Below are positions 15,717-24,102 of a stretch of DNA of 64,000 nt, in pieces. How positions within the stretch are numbered: the first letter of the stretch is position 1; each line of letters opens with the position of its first letter. The position numbers and the translations under genes were made by a program. This DNA is from an uncultured bacterium (lineage in GTDB: Bacteria > Actinomycetota > Coriobacteriia > Coriobacteriales > Atopobiaceae). The DNA lies in NCBI GenBank assembly GCA_905214865.1, contig CAJMNO010000001.1:137655-201654 (forward strand), written 5' to 3'. Below the pieces are notes generated by a model, which saw only the letters and a list, made by a program, of their open reading frames with translations, did no database searches and was not told where the DNA came from.

Positions 15717-17594
15717 ATGAACGGATTGGTGGTCATCGTCATTGCTGCGGTGGTCCTGGCCATTGGCTATCTTGCGTATGGCCGCTGGCTCGCAAACTCC
15801 TGGGGGGTCGACGCCGAGGCGCTGACGCCCGCCAGGCGCATGGAGGACGGCAAGGATTTCACGCCCGCCTCGCGATTCACCGCGTTCGCTCACCAGTTCT
15901 CGTCCATCTGCGGTGCTGGCCCCGTCACGGGAACCATCGTCGCGATGGCGTTTGGCTGGGTGCCCGTCCTGCTGTGGGTCCTCGTCGGCGGCGTCTTCTT
16001 TGGCGCGGTCCACGACTTTGGTGCCCTCTACGCGTCCATGAAGAACAACGGCAAGTCCCTGGCCCAGCTCATCGAGAAGTACATAGGGAAGGCGGGCCGT
16101 CGTCTGTTCCTGCTGTTCAGCTGGCTGTTCTGCCTCATCGTCATCGCCGCCTTCACCTCCATGGTCGCCGGCACCTTTGCGACCAAGGTCGCGGCGGACG
16201 GCTCCGTGGACATCGCCGGCTCGTTCGCCAACGGCGCGGCGGGAACCATTTCGCTGCTCTTCACGCTCGTCGCCATCTTCTTTGGCTGGTTCTGCCGCAA
16301 GTTCGACCTCAAGGGCTGGAAGCAGTTCGTGGTCGCGGTTGTGCTGATGTTCGTGATGTTCGCGGTCGGCATGCGCTTCCCGATCTACCTCGACGCCAAT
16401 GGCTGGATCGCCGTGACCATGGTCTACCTGGTCTTTGCCGCGGCGATGCCCATCCAGACCCTCAAGCAGCCGCGTGACTACCTCACCACCATCATGATGG
16501 TGACCATGATCCTCTCCGCCGTCCTCGGCATCGTCGTGATGGGCTTCAGCGGCCAGGCGACCATGACGGCCCCCGCCTTCACCGGCTTTGCCACCAAGAC
16601 TGGCTCCACCCTGTTCCCCGTCCTGTTCGTCTCCGTCGCCTGCGGCGCGCTCTCCGGCTTCCACAGCCTGGTTTCGTCCGGCACCTCCTCCAAGCAGGTC
16701 GAGAGCGAGACCGACGCGCTCCCCGTGGGCTTTGGCGCCATGGTGCTCGAGTCCTTTGTCGGCGTCATCGCCATCGTCGTCGCGGCGGTCATGTATGGCG
16801 AGATGAACACCGCCGGGACCGGCTCCCTCAACGCCGGCGTCGCGTCCACCCCGTTCCAGATCTTCGCCGCGGGCATCGCCAAGGGCATGACCATGTTTGG
16901 CATGGACAAGACCATCGCCACGGTGTTCATGACCATGTGCGTCTCGGCCCTGGCCCTCACCTCGCTCGACGCCGTCGCACGCATCGCCCGCGCCTCGTTC
17001 TCCGAGTTCTTCGCCAAGTCAAACGATGCCCTCGCCGCCTCGCAGGAGAGGACCGGTGCCATGAGGGTCGTCGGCAACCCCTGGTTTGCCACCGTCGTGA
17101 CGCTGATCGGCGGCCTGTCGCTCACCTTTGGCGGCTACCTTAACATCTGGCCGCTCTTTGGCGCCTCCAACCAGCTCCTGGGCGGCATGACCATGATCAC
17201 GCTCGCGGTGTTCTGCAAGTGCACCGGGCGCAAGGGCTGGATGCTGTACGTTCCCGTTGCGTTCCTGCTGTGCTGCACGTTCACCTCGCTGGTGCAGTCC
17301 ATCATCGGTTGCGTCACCGCCATCTCGACCTACGGCCTGTTTGGCATGATGCCAGGCTCCACGGCGGGCACCATGGTCTCCGTCGCCGCGACGTCCGGCC
17401 TCCAGCTCGTGTTTGCCGTGCTGCTCGTGGCACTGGGCCTGATCGTCTCGTACAACTGCCTCAAGGAGTTCTTCACCAAGAAGCCAGGCTCCATCCCCGA
17501 CGAGGAGCCCGAGTGGACCGAGATGGGCCGCGAGCACGTTGCCCGCGACGCCGCGGAGGCGGCGGCAGCCACCGCGTCGCCCATCGACGCGTAG
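15717..17594 (+). CDS. cstA: CstA family carbon-starvation / pyruvate or peptide transporter
   Basis: A 625-residue integral membrane protein with about 16 hydrophobic segments. CstA hallmarks are visible: an N-terminal helix ending YLAYGRWLANSWG, FTAFAHQFSSICGAGPVTG, VHDFGALYASMKNNGKS, and FHSLVSSGTSSKQ in the middle. Family members import pyruvate or peptides, often when carbon is limiting. ATG 15717 follows AAGGGAGG by eight bases. A strong terminator follows, so the gene is a single transcription unit, probably with the long leader described upstream. Confidence 0.93.
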   Translation: MNGLVVIVIAAVVLAIGYLAYGRWLANSWGVDAEALTPARRMEDGKDFTPASRFTAFAHQFSSICGAGPVTGTIVAMAFGWVPVLLWVLVGGVFFGAVHDFGALYASMKNNGKSLAQLIEKYIGKAGRRLFLLFSWLFCLIVIAAFTSMVAGTFATKVAADGSVDIAGSFANGAAGTISLLFTLVAIFFGWFCRKFDLKGWKQFVVAVVLMFVMFAVGMRFPIYLDANGWIAVTMVYLVFAAAMPIQTLKQPRDYLTTIMMVTMILSAVLGIVVMGFSGQATMTAPAFTGFATKTGSTLFPVLFVSVACGALSGFHSLVSSGTSSKQVESETDALPVGFGAMVLESFVGVIAIVVAAVMYGEMNTAGTGSLNAGVASTPFQIFAAGIAKGMTMFGMDKTIATVFMTMCVSALALTSLDAVARIARASFSEFFAKSNDALAASQERTGAMRVVGNPWFATVVTLIGGLSLTFGGYLNIWPLFGASNQLLGGMTMITLAVFCKCTGRKGWMLYVPVAFLLCCTFTSLVQSIIGCVTAISTYGLFGMMPGSTAGTMVSVAATSGLQLVFAVLLVALGLIVSYNCLKEFFTKKPGSIPDEEPEWTEMGREHVARDAAEAAAATASPIDA

Positions 17595-17620
17595 CGCCCG
17601 CGACGCTCCCCTAGAACGAC

Positions 17621-17655
17621 GACGCCCCCGCCGGAATGGTTCCGGCGGGGGCGTC
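17621..17655. terminator. Bidirectional terminator after cstA, perfect 16-bp stem
   Basis: GACGCCCCCGCCGGAA (17621-17636) pairs perfectly with 17640-17655 across a three-base loop. It stands between the convergent cstA and helicase genes. Confidence 0.85.
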
Positions 17656-17761
17656 TTGCGCTCTCGTGTGTTGGTGGCTCAGCCTCCGTAGATGGGACGG
17701 GATCGAGGGGCCCCGAATGCCGGCGGGAGGCGTCCGGGGGATGTGGCCACGAGCCTATCTC

Positions 17762-19471
17762 CTAGTAGTGCCTGCCGTAGCGCCCGGCGGAGATGCCCCT
17801 GCCACGCGACCGCGAGCCGCTGAACATGGTGCGCTTGGGCTTGGTGGTGGACCTTCCGGGGTTGGGGACGATGCGCGAGGAGTCGTAGTCAAAGCCCGGC
17901 TGGTCCCACACGGGTATCAGCTTGTGGGTGAAGTACTCGATCTCGCGCAGCGGGCTTATCTCGTCGGGTGCCACGAAGGTGTAGGCGTGGCCCGTCGCAC
18001 CCGCGCGTCCGGTTCTGCCGATGCGGTGGACGTAGTCCTCCGGGTCCATGGGCACGTCGTAGTTGACCACGGCGTCGATGCCGCTCACGTCGATGCCGCG
18101 GCTCATCACGTCCGTTGCCACCAGCACCTGCACCTTGCCGTCCCTAAAGCGCTCGAGCGCCCGCTCGCGTGCCTTCTGAGGGCGGTCCGCGTGCATCACG
18201 TCCACCTTGATGCCTGCCGCCTTGAGATACGTTTCGAGGTCGTCCACCCTGTGCTTGGTGCGGCAGAACACCAGGACGCGCTCCGGGGCCTCGCCCGCCG
18301 CCCCACCGGTCTTGAGCAGGGTCTCGAGCAGCTGGGTCTTCTGCCCCTGCGTGACGGGGCACAGGTGCTCCTCCACGGTGTCGGCCGTCTCGCCAATGTG
18401 CGCGATCTCGATTTGGACGGGGTCACGGAGCATCGCGTCGACCGTGCCCTTGATCGACGGCGGGATGGTGGCCGAGAAGAGCAGGGTCTGCCGCTCGCGG
18501 GGAAGCGCCGCCACGATGCGCCTGACGCTGGGCCAAAAGCCCATATCGAGCATGCGGTCCGCCTCGTCGAGGACGAACACCTTCACGTCGTCGAGCCTGA
18601 CGTGGCCGTGCTCCATGAGGTCGATGAGTCGGCCGGGCGTGGCGACCAGGAGGTCGCATCCCGCCTCCAGCTCACTGATCTGTCGGTCGAACTTGGCGCC
18701 CCCCATCACGACCACGGCCTTTTGGCCGGTGTGGGAGCAGACCACGCTCACCACGTCCTCGATCTGCTGCGCGAGCTCTCGTGTGGGGGTCACCACCAGG
18801 GCGAATGGCCCAAAGGGGTGGGCGTTGGGGTTTGCCTCGCGGCTGTCGTCCGAGGTGGTCCTGCGTGCCTGCTTCGATGACCTGCCGCCACCGCGCCTGC
18901 GCCTGGGACGCTTGCGCTTGGCGGGCGTCGGACTGGAGGACGCCTCCCCCGAACTGCCGCTGGAGGGGGCCGCAGCAGGCGAGACGGCCCTGTCCCTCTC
19001 GCCTGTGGAGGCACCCTCGTCGGTCTCCGCGGACACCTTCGCCTTGTGGTGCCGGCGCCGGGCGCGGCGCTTGGGTTGCGACACGCCCCCGCTCTGGTTC
19101 ACGTCGGCGGAGACGGAGGACCCCTCCGCAACGTCATCGGCTATGACGTCGGGGGTGTTGGGGTTGGTGGGGGCGTCGTCCTCGTCGCGCCCTGCGGGAC
19201 CGTCGGCCTGGACTTGGGACTGCGGAGCACTGCCCGCCTGGTCCGCCTTGGCGCGGGCCTCGCGCGAGTACGGCTCGATCACCTGCAGGACCGGCAGCGC
19301 GAAGGCCGCCGTCTTGCCCGTTCCCGTCTGGGCGGAGGCTATGACGTCACGCCCCGCCAGCACCTGGGGGATGGCCTGCGCCTGGACGGGCGTTGGGCTC
19401 TGGAACCCAAGGGCGCGCACGCCCTCCAATATGTGCTCGTTTAGCCCGAGCTCGGCAAATGTCGTATCCAT
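17762..19471 (-). CDS. DEAD-box RNA helicase with long basic insertion in RecA domain 1
   Basis: An ATP-dependent RNA helicase of 569 residues. Motifs in order: Q motif (GFQSPTPVQAQAI), I (AQTGTGKT), Ia (PTRELA), Ib (TPGR), II (DEAD), III (SAT), V (ATDVMSRGID) and VI (HRIGRTGRAG). About 145 residues of disordered, Arg/Ser/Pro-rich sequence, including KRKRPRRRRGGGRSS, separate motif I from motif Ia, where about 30 are normal. A short Arg/Gly tail ends the protein. The insertion probably adds RNA binding without disturbing the core. The family acts in ribosome assembly or mRNA decay. No clear ribosome binding site precedes the ATG; the start is fixed by the conserved FAELGL opening. Confidence 0.9.
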   Translation of the reverse strand: MDTTFAELGLNEHILEGVRALGFQSPTPVQAQAIPQVLAGRDVIASAQTGTGKTAAFALPVLQVIEPYSREARAKADQAGSAPQSQVQADGPAGRDEDDAPTNPNTPDVIADDVAEGSSVSADVNQSGGVSQPKRRARRRHHKAKVSAETDEGASTGERDRAVSPAAAPSSGSSGEASSSPTPAKRKRPRRRRGGGRSSKQARRTTSDDSREANPNAHPFGPFALVVTPTRELAQQIEDVVSVVCSHTGQKAVVVMGGAKFDRQISELEAGCDLLVATPGRLIDLMEHGHVRLDDVKVFVLDEADRMLDMGFWPSVRRIVAALPRERQTLLFSATIPPSIKGTVDAMLRDPVQIEIAHIGETADTVEEHLCPVTQGQKTQLLETLLKTGGAAGEAPERVLVFCRTKHRVDDLETYLKAAGIKVDVMHADRPQKARERALERFRDGKVQVLVATDVMSRGIDVSGIDAVVNYDVPMDPEDYVHRIGRTGRAGATGHAYTFVAPDEISPLREIEYFTHKLIPVWDQPGFDYDSSRIVPNPGRSTTKPKRTMFSGSRSRGRGISAGRYGRHY

Positions 19472-19803
19472 ACTGGTAAGTATGCGTCAACGTGGCGTCC
19501 CTGCCAAACGAGAGTGGCGTGTAGCTGCGGATTCTTTGGTCGGAAACCCGGCGCGAGGGGATTCCCGCAGCTCCTCCGTCATGTCCTTCTCCCCCAGTCC
19601 CCCGCAAAGCTGCTACCCTGAAACCTGCGAGCCGACCATCGGTCGGGTCGCAAAGCGGAGGGGAGCCAACGGCGCCATGTGCTGGAACGGGACACGCATA
19701 GGCCTTACGCAGCGAATGCGCTAGCGCCATGCCGCCATGCGCGGCGTGGTGCACACCATTGCCCCGTCAGTTTCCCGCGCACGATCGCACGTGAGGAGTT
19801 TCC
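19472..19803 (+). promoter_or_regulatory. Structured leader upstream of metA (candidate cis-regulatory RNA)
   Basis: No gene is seen between the helicase (-) and metA (+). The clearest structure is a two-part hairpin, TGCGA (19626-19630) and CCGACC (19632-19637) pairing with GGTCGG (19641-19646) and TCGCA (19648-19652). It may be enclosed by CCCCCGC (from about 19599) and GCGGAGGGG (19655-19663), with CGCAAAGC repeated at both sides. A second hairpin (CCATGCCGC/GCGGCGTGG, 19727-19749) lies 50 bases before the start codon. It does not match the SAM-I consensus. Confidence 0.45.
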
Positions 19804-20775
19804 ATGCCCATCAACATCCCAGACGGCCTTCCCGCCAAGAAGATCCTGAGGCAGGAGCGCATCTTCGCCCTCGAGGAGGAGGCGGCCACCAAGCAGCAGA
19901 TTCGCCCGCTCCGGGTGGTCATTCTCAACCTCATGCCCACCAAGATAGAGACCGAGACCCAGATCCTCCGCCTCATCAGCAAGTCGCCCCTGCAGGTGAG
20001 CTGCGACTTCATGCGCGTCTCTACGCACGAGTCCACGCATGTGAGCCAGGATCACCTGGTCAAGTTCTACGACACGTTCGACGCCTTCGAGGACAAGAAC
20101 TACGACGGCATGATCATCACGGGGGCGCCCGTGGAGCACCTCGACTTCTCGGAGGTCGACTACTGGGACGAGCTGTGCCGCATCATAGACTGGTCGCAGG
20201 AGCACGTGCTCAGCACCATGTTCCTTTGCTGGGGCGCCATGGCCGGGCTCTGGCACCTGTACGGCATCCACAAGAGGCTCCTGCCGCACAAGCTCTTCGG
20301 CGTCTTCCCCCAGCGTCTGCGCGACGAGTACAGCTTCCTCACCAACGGGTTCGACGAGGTCCACTACATGCCGCACTCCCGTCACGCCGCGATCGATGCG
20401 GGGGAGCTGCGCCTCCATCCCGAGCTGCAGGTCCTCTCGGAGGGGTTTGAGAGCGGTCCCGCCATCATCGCCACGCGCGACTTCCACGAGGTGTACGTCA
20501 CCGGGCACTTTGAGTATGGGAGAGACACGCTGGCATCCGAGTACTGGCGCGACTTCAAGAAGGGCATGCCCATTCGCCTGCCCGAGAACTACTTCCCTGA
20601 CGACAACCCCGAGAGCCAGCCCATCTTCACCTGGCGCGCCCACGCCAACCTGCTGTATCGCAACTGGCTCAACTGGGTCTACCAGATGACGCCCTACGAG
20701 CTGGAGAAGGTCCCCCAGGCCATTGCGTCGCTCAAGGCGGACTCCGACGGCATGGTCGACAAGTTCGAGTCGTAG
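19804..20775 (+). CDS. metA: Homoserine O-acyltransferase (MetA type), predicted acetyl-CoA specific
   Basis: First committed step of methionine synthesis: acylation of homoserine. The 323-residue length and NIPDGLPAKKIL opening are those of MetA. The catalytic Cys is in MFLCWGAMAG, and the His/Glu pair in VTGHFEYGRDTL. The position that decides the acyl donor (111 in characterised enzymes) is Glu (ITGAPVEHLDF), whereas succinyl-specific enzymes have Gly (GAPLGLVEF). The product is therefore predicted to be O-acetylhomoserine despite the usual succinyltransferase name. GAGGAG precedes the ATG. The gene follows the structured leader described above. Confidence 0.92.
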   Translation: MPINIPDGLPAKKILRQERIFALEEEAATKQQIRPLRVVILNLMPTKIETETQILRLISKSPLQVSCDFMRVSTHESTHVSQDHLVKFYDTFDAFEDKNYDGMIITGAPVEHLDFSEVDYWDELCRIIDWSQEHVLSTMFLCWGAMAGLWHLYGIHKRLLPHKLFGVFPQRLRDEYSFLTNGFDEVHYMPHSRHAAIDAGELRLHPELQVLSEGFESGPAIIATRDFHEVYVTGHFEYGRDTLASEYWRDFKKGMPIRLPENYFPDDNPESQPIFTWRAHANLLYRNWLNWVYQMTPYELEKVPQAIASLKADSDGMVDKFES

Positions 20776-20808
20776 CGTCCGACCCGTCCCGGTGCGAGAG
20801 GTGACCAC

Positions 20809-21273
20809 ATGACCAGGCGTCCGACCGCCCACGAGGGGTTTGACGACGAGCCCCTGACCGAGGAGCTCCTCGAGGCCCTGCGAAGGAGCGCCTCTCCCGA
20901 GGAGTACCTCGACCAGGTGGACCTGCCCAACCGCGACCTCCCCGGTTACCTCTTCGCGCTTCTGGACGCGAGCGGCAAGAGCCGCGCCGCCGTGGCCGAC
21001 GAGTGCGGCATGGGGGCGAGCTACGTGTACCAGATCTTTGCCGGGGAGCGCACCCCCACGCGCGAGTTCCTGCTGCGCATCGCCTTCTGCCTGGGGTGCG
21101 ACCTGCGCCAGGCGCAGCGTCTGCTGCGGCTTGCCGACGAGGGCGCGCTGTGGCCCAAGCGCCGCCGCGACGCGATCCTGATCTTCTGCCTGGAGCACGG
21201 GTACGACCTCCCGCGCGCCGACGCGGAGCTGTATCGCCTGGGGGAGAGGACCCTCACCCCCGAGAGGGGCTAG
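20809..21273 (+). CDS. Small XRE-like helix-turn-helix protein
   Basis: A 154-residue protein with GAGAGGTGA before the ATG. The centre (about 55-95) reads as a helix-turn-helix: SGKSRAAVADECGMGASYVY, then QIFAGERTPTREFLLRIAFC. The C-terminal half is helical and resembles proteins encoded beside serine/threonine kinases in anaerobic Gram-positives. The kinase gene begins three bases after its stop, so the two are translationally linked, and the protein is a plausible kinase partner or substrate. No close named family is recognised. Confidence 0.8.
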   Translation: MTRRPTAHEGFDDEPLTEELLEALRRSASPEEYLDQVDLPNRDLPGYLFALLDASGKSRAAVADECGMGASYVYQIFAGERTPTREFLLRIAFCLGCDLRQAQRLLRLADEGALWPKRRRDAILIFCLEHGYDLPRADAELYRLGERTLTPERG

Positions 21274-21276
21274 CCC

Positions 21277-22695
21277 ATGTCGGGCGATGACGCCTCGGAG
21301 TCCGGGCTGTTGCACGCGCTCGAGATCGACGACTCGTTCAGGTTGGTGCGGGTCCTTGGCTTGGGCGAGACGGGCAGGACCGAGCTGGTGAGCCTTCCGC
21401 ACGGCTCGCCCATGGTGCGCAAGCGCATCGCCTGGCCCCTGGCAAACCCGGAGGCGTGGGGCGCGCTCCTTGGCATCGACCAGCCGCGCCTTCCTCGCAT
21501 GGTGTGCCTGTATGCCATGCCCAACGAGCTCGTGGCGGTCTACGAGTACGTGGAGGGAGAGACGCTCGCCGATCTGGTCCAGCGGGAGGGCCCGCTGGCA
21601 CCCGGGCGTTCGGTGGGGCTCCTCGCGCAGGTGGGCGAGGCAGTCGCCGCGCTCCACGCCCGCGGCGTGGTCCACAGGGACGTGACGCCGTCCAACGTGA
21701 TCGTGGCCCAGGACGGCGCCCACCTGATCGACCTGGGCATCGCGCGGGTGCACAGCGACGGAACGCTGCGCGACACCACCACGCTGGGAACGGTGGGGTA
21801 TGCCGCCCCCGAGCAGTTTGGCTTTGCCCAGACCGACGCCCGCTCGGACGTGTACTCCATGGGCCGTCTCCTCCAGTTCATGCTCACGGGAAGCCACCCC
21901 AGGGACGCGGGCTCGCTCGCCGGGCTTAGCGACGCGGGCGCGCCCTCCGCCCTGCGGCAGGTCGTCGCCACCGCATGCGCGCTGGAGCCAAGTGCCAGGT
22001 ACCAGGACGTTGGGGAGCTGGTCGCGGCGGCGCGCGACGCGCTCGTACGGGGGCCTGCCGAATCCGCGGTGGTATCAACGCGCCCCGGCGCGTCAGCTGC
22101 CGAGCAGCCCGAGCCGTCCACCCCGTCCGACCACGTGGGGCCAGGCGCCTCGGAGCCGCGGGCCACCTCGGCGCTGACGGAGCCCGTCGCCGCCCCCGCA
22201 TCATCCCCTCTCGCCCATGAGGCGGATGCCGCCGAGCCCGTTGCGTCCCTCTCGCCCACAACCCCACGCCACCGCCATCCGGCGGGCAGGGGAGAGGGGC
22301 GCTCGCCCCTCCGTCGATGGCTCACCCTCTGGCAGTCCTATCCCGCCGAGCTCCGCTCGCTCATGGCGCTGCCGAATCGCCCGGGCAAGGTGGTCTCGCT
22401 CGTCTCGCTTCTGGCATGCGTCGCCCTCGCCGTCGCCTTTGCGTGCTCCTCCGCGGCCCAGTCCCTGGCGATGCCGGCGCCGCTCGCCGCCCCCACCCTC
22501 GTGGTGCTCCTGGGGATCTGCGCCGACGTCGTGGCGATTTCCCTGGAGTGCATGGGTTGTGCGCTGGGAATCGGCCGATACGAGGGTTGCCCCCATCGGG
22601 CCCGCAGCCTCGTGGTCGCCATCCTGGCCCACCTGGTCGCGCTCTGCCTGCTGACCCTCGCTGCCGCCCTGTCCTACGCCATCGCCATCGCGTAG
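21277..22695 (+). CDS. Serine/threonine protein kinase with C-terminal membrane anchor
   Basis: A Hanks-type kinase domain spans about residues 15-260: catalytic loop HRDVTPSNVIV (HRD...N), DLG in place of DFG (IDLGIAR), YAAPEQFG for APE, and SDVYSMGRLL (helix F Asp). The Gly-rich loop is poor (VLGLGETGRTELV) and the ATP-anchoring Lys is probably in VRKRIAW. A Pro/Ala/Ser-rich linker leads to three C-terminal membrane segments. There are no extracellular PASTA or other sensor domains, unlike PknB/PrkC. Coupling to the HTH gene upstream suggests that protein as partner (inference). Confidence 0.85.
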   Translation: MSGDDASESGLLHALEIDDSFRLVRVLGLGETGRTELVSLPHGSPMVRKRIAWPLANPEAWGALLGIDQPRLPRMVCLYAMPNELVAVYEYVEGETLADLVQREGPLAPGRSVGLLAQVGEAVAALHARGVVHRDVTPSNVIVAQDGAHLIDLGIARVHSDGTLRDTTTLGTVGYAAPEQFGFAQTDARSDVYSMGRLLQFMLTGSHPRDAGSLAGLSDAGAPSALRQVVATACALEPSARYQDVGELVAAARDALVRGPAESAVVSTRPGASAAEQPEPSTPSDHVGPGASEPRATSALTEPVAAPASSPLAHEADAAEPVASLSPTTPRHRHPAGRGEGRSPLRRWLTLWQSYPAELRSLMALPNRPGKVVSLVSLLACVALAVAFACSSAAQSLAMPAPLAAPTLVVLLGICADVVAISLECMGCALGIGRYEGCPHRARSLVVAILAHLVALCLLTLAAALSYAIAIA

Positions 22696-22815
22696 ACAGC
22701 TGCCGGCATCGCCAGTCGCCAGAACTCCGCTCCCAGCGGAAGTTTTGCCTCAGCTCCCCAAATACCATCGGGTGCACGGCCCGGAGGGGCAAGGCAAGCG
22801 CGAAGGGAGAGCGCC

Positions 22816-23319
22816 ATGAGGAGAAGTGCGGGAAGCGTCGTGCTGGGGGTGGCGCTTGCTGCGTCGATGTCCCTTGGACTCGCGGGGTGCGGTGGCTCGG
22901 GGGAGTCTGCGGGCGGCACGGATTCTGCGGCAAAGGTGGACTCCGCCGCCGAGCAGGCCGCGCCAAAGGAGCAGCAGTCCGTCGCCGTGACGGTCGATGG
23001 CGCCCAGATGGCGACCGACTACCAGGGCAACCCCTGCGTCGTGGTCACCTACACCTTCACCAACGTCTCGGACAAGGACGCCCAGGCATTCGATACGGCC
23101 GCGTATTCCGAGGTCTACCAGAACGGCGTTCAGTGCGACCTCGTCATCTGCGACTCGGTGGATGGCAACTCCGCGCTCACCAAGGTGCAGGCGGGAAACT
23201 CCACGCAGGTCCAGCTGGCCTACGGCGTCTCTGACACGTCGGACATCGACGTGAAGGTCTATCCCATCGTCAACCTCGACAACACGACCCTTGCCGAGAA
23301 GACCTTCTCGCTCGCATAG
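22816..23319 (+). CDS. DUF5067-type secreted lipoprotein
   Basis: A 167-residue lipoprotein. The signal peptide ends in the lipobox LAGC (MRRSAGSVVLGVALAASMSL onward), then a Gly/Ser/Ala linker and an immunoglobulin-like beta domain with VVTYTFTNVSDKDAQAF and QAGNSTQVQLAYGV, as in DUF5067 proteins of anaerobic Gram-positives. The function of the family is unknown; it sits on the outer face of the membrane. GAAGGGAGAG stands before the ATG. It is followed after about ten bases by a small membrane protein and may belong to the kinase locus. Confidence 0.8.
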   Translation: MRRSAGSVVLGVALAASMSLGLAGCGGSGESAGGTDSAAKVDSAAEQAAPKEQQSVAVTVDGAQMATDYQGNPCVVVTYTFTNVSDKDAQAFDTAAYSEVYQNGVQCDLVICDSVDGNSALTKVQAGNSTQVQLAYGVSDTSDIDVKVYPIVNLDNTTLAEKTFSLA

Positions 23320-23329
23320 GGAGGACATC

Positions 23330-23683
23330 GTGAAGAGGAACAAGCTCCTGCTCGTGGCCCTCGTGCTGGGGGCGCTCTATCTGGTCTACAGCCTCGTCTA
23401 TTGGAGCGGGGCGTCCACGTCGGGCTCGGGGGCGGAGGCCGCCGGCGCGCTCATGGCGACCGCCCTCGTGATGCCCCACCTGGTGGCGGTCGTGGTGGCA
23501 GTGGTGTTCAACGCCCTCGCATTCGCGATGTCCAAGCGACCGTTCGCGCTCGTCGCCGGCATCATGTATGCCGTGGCGATGGCGCTCTTCCCCATCTACT
23601 TCCTCTTCGTGCTGGTGCAGATGATCCTGTGCTTCGTGGCGTTCGCAAAGATGAAGGGGGAGAGAAACCCCAGCGCCAGCTAG
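23330..23683 (+). CDS. Small three-helix membrane protein
   Basis: GTG 23330 follows GGGAGG and begins KRNKLLLVALVLGALYLVYS; 117 residues. Three hydrophobic segments are visible (about 5-23, 40-65 and 75-105), then a short charged tail. The upstream in-frame extension overlaps the lipoprotein gene and lacks a ribosome binding site. No family is recognised with confidence. It is the last gene of the HTH-kinase-lipoprotein run, ahead of a strong terminator. Confidence 0.7.
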   Translation: MKRNKLLLVALVLGALYLVYSLVYWSGASTSGSGAEAAGALMATALVMPHLVAVVVAVVFNALAFAMSKRPFALVAGIMYAVAMALFPIYFLFVLVQMILCFVAFAKMKGERNPSAS

Positions 23684-23731
23684 GCGACTCATCCCACCGG
23701 CCGCCCGCGTCTCTCGCCCGGCGGCGGACCT

Positions 23732-23780
23732 CCCCCCGAGCCGGGACCCCCCGAAGGAGTCGGCTCGGGGGGGTCGTGTT
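23732..23780 (+). terminator. Terminator after the kinase/lipoprotein run
   Basis: CCCCCCGAGCCG (23732-23743) pairs perfectly with CGGCTCGGGGGG (23761-23772), followed by GTCGTGTTTTGG. Confidence 0.85.
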
Positions 23781-24102
23781 TTGGAGCCAGGGAGCGTGCC
23801 CTGCCTGCCGGGCTGGTGCTATCAGCCTCTGGCTAGGCTACTGTTGGCGTCACCGTGGCCGCCAACGCGCGGTGCTTAGAAAGTCCGGTGCTCGCACGAG
23901 CCGCTGAAGGGGTCTGCTTAGAAAGTCCGGTGCCCGCACGGAATCTGATGAGTCACATCCGTGCGGGCACCGGTGGGATTAAGCATTTCGTCTCAAAAGC
24001 CGTGCGAGCTCCGGTGAGATTAAGCATCGCCGTCAAATCATCCGTGCGAGCCCCAGAAAAGCTAAGCATCGCGACACCCCAGCAAGGCAGTCGTCGACCG
24101 GG
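23781..24102. other. Gene-free convergent region with repeat array
   Basis: No gene is seen between the terminator and the LytTR gene (-). It holds a GTTGGCG/CGCCAAC hairpin (23843-23866), five copies of a 26-bp repeat (separate entry), and an ACCCCAG/CTGGGGT stem (24076-24113) overlapping the LytTR stop codon that may end that transcript. Confidence 0.6.
23873..24068. repeat. Five 26-bp repeats in two orientations, 42-bp period
   Basis: Copies are at 23873-23898 (+), 23915-23940 (+), 23960-23985 (-), 24001-24026 (-) and 24043-24068 (-). Read in one direction each begins TGCTTA, has five variable bases, then approximately TCCGGTGC and CTCGCACG. Spacers are 16, 19, 15 and 16 bases, so start points recur every 41-45 bases. 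Copies 2 and 3 face each other and can fold into one long hairpin (TGCCCGCACG against CGTGCGGGCA, with flanking pairs). Confidence 0.9.

Noticed and set aside
19480..19803. SAM-I riboswitch before metA
   Set aside because: The conserved AGAG, GAUGA and GCAACC segments are not present in order; only generic hairpins are seen.
23873..24068. CRISPR array
   Set aside because: Repeats occur in both orientations, spacers are only 15-19 bp and no cas gene is near.
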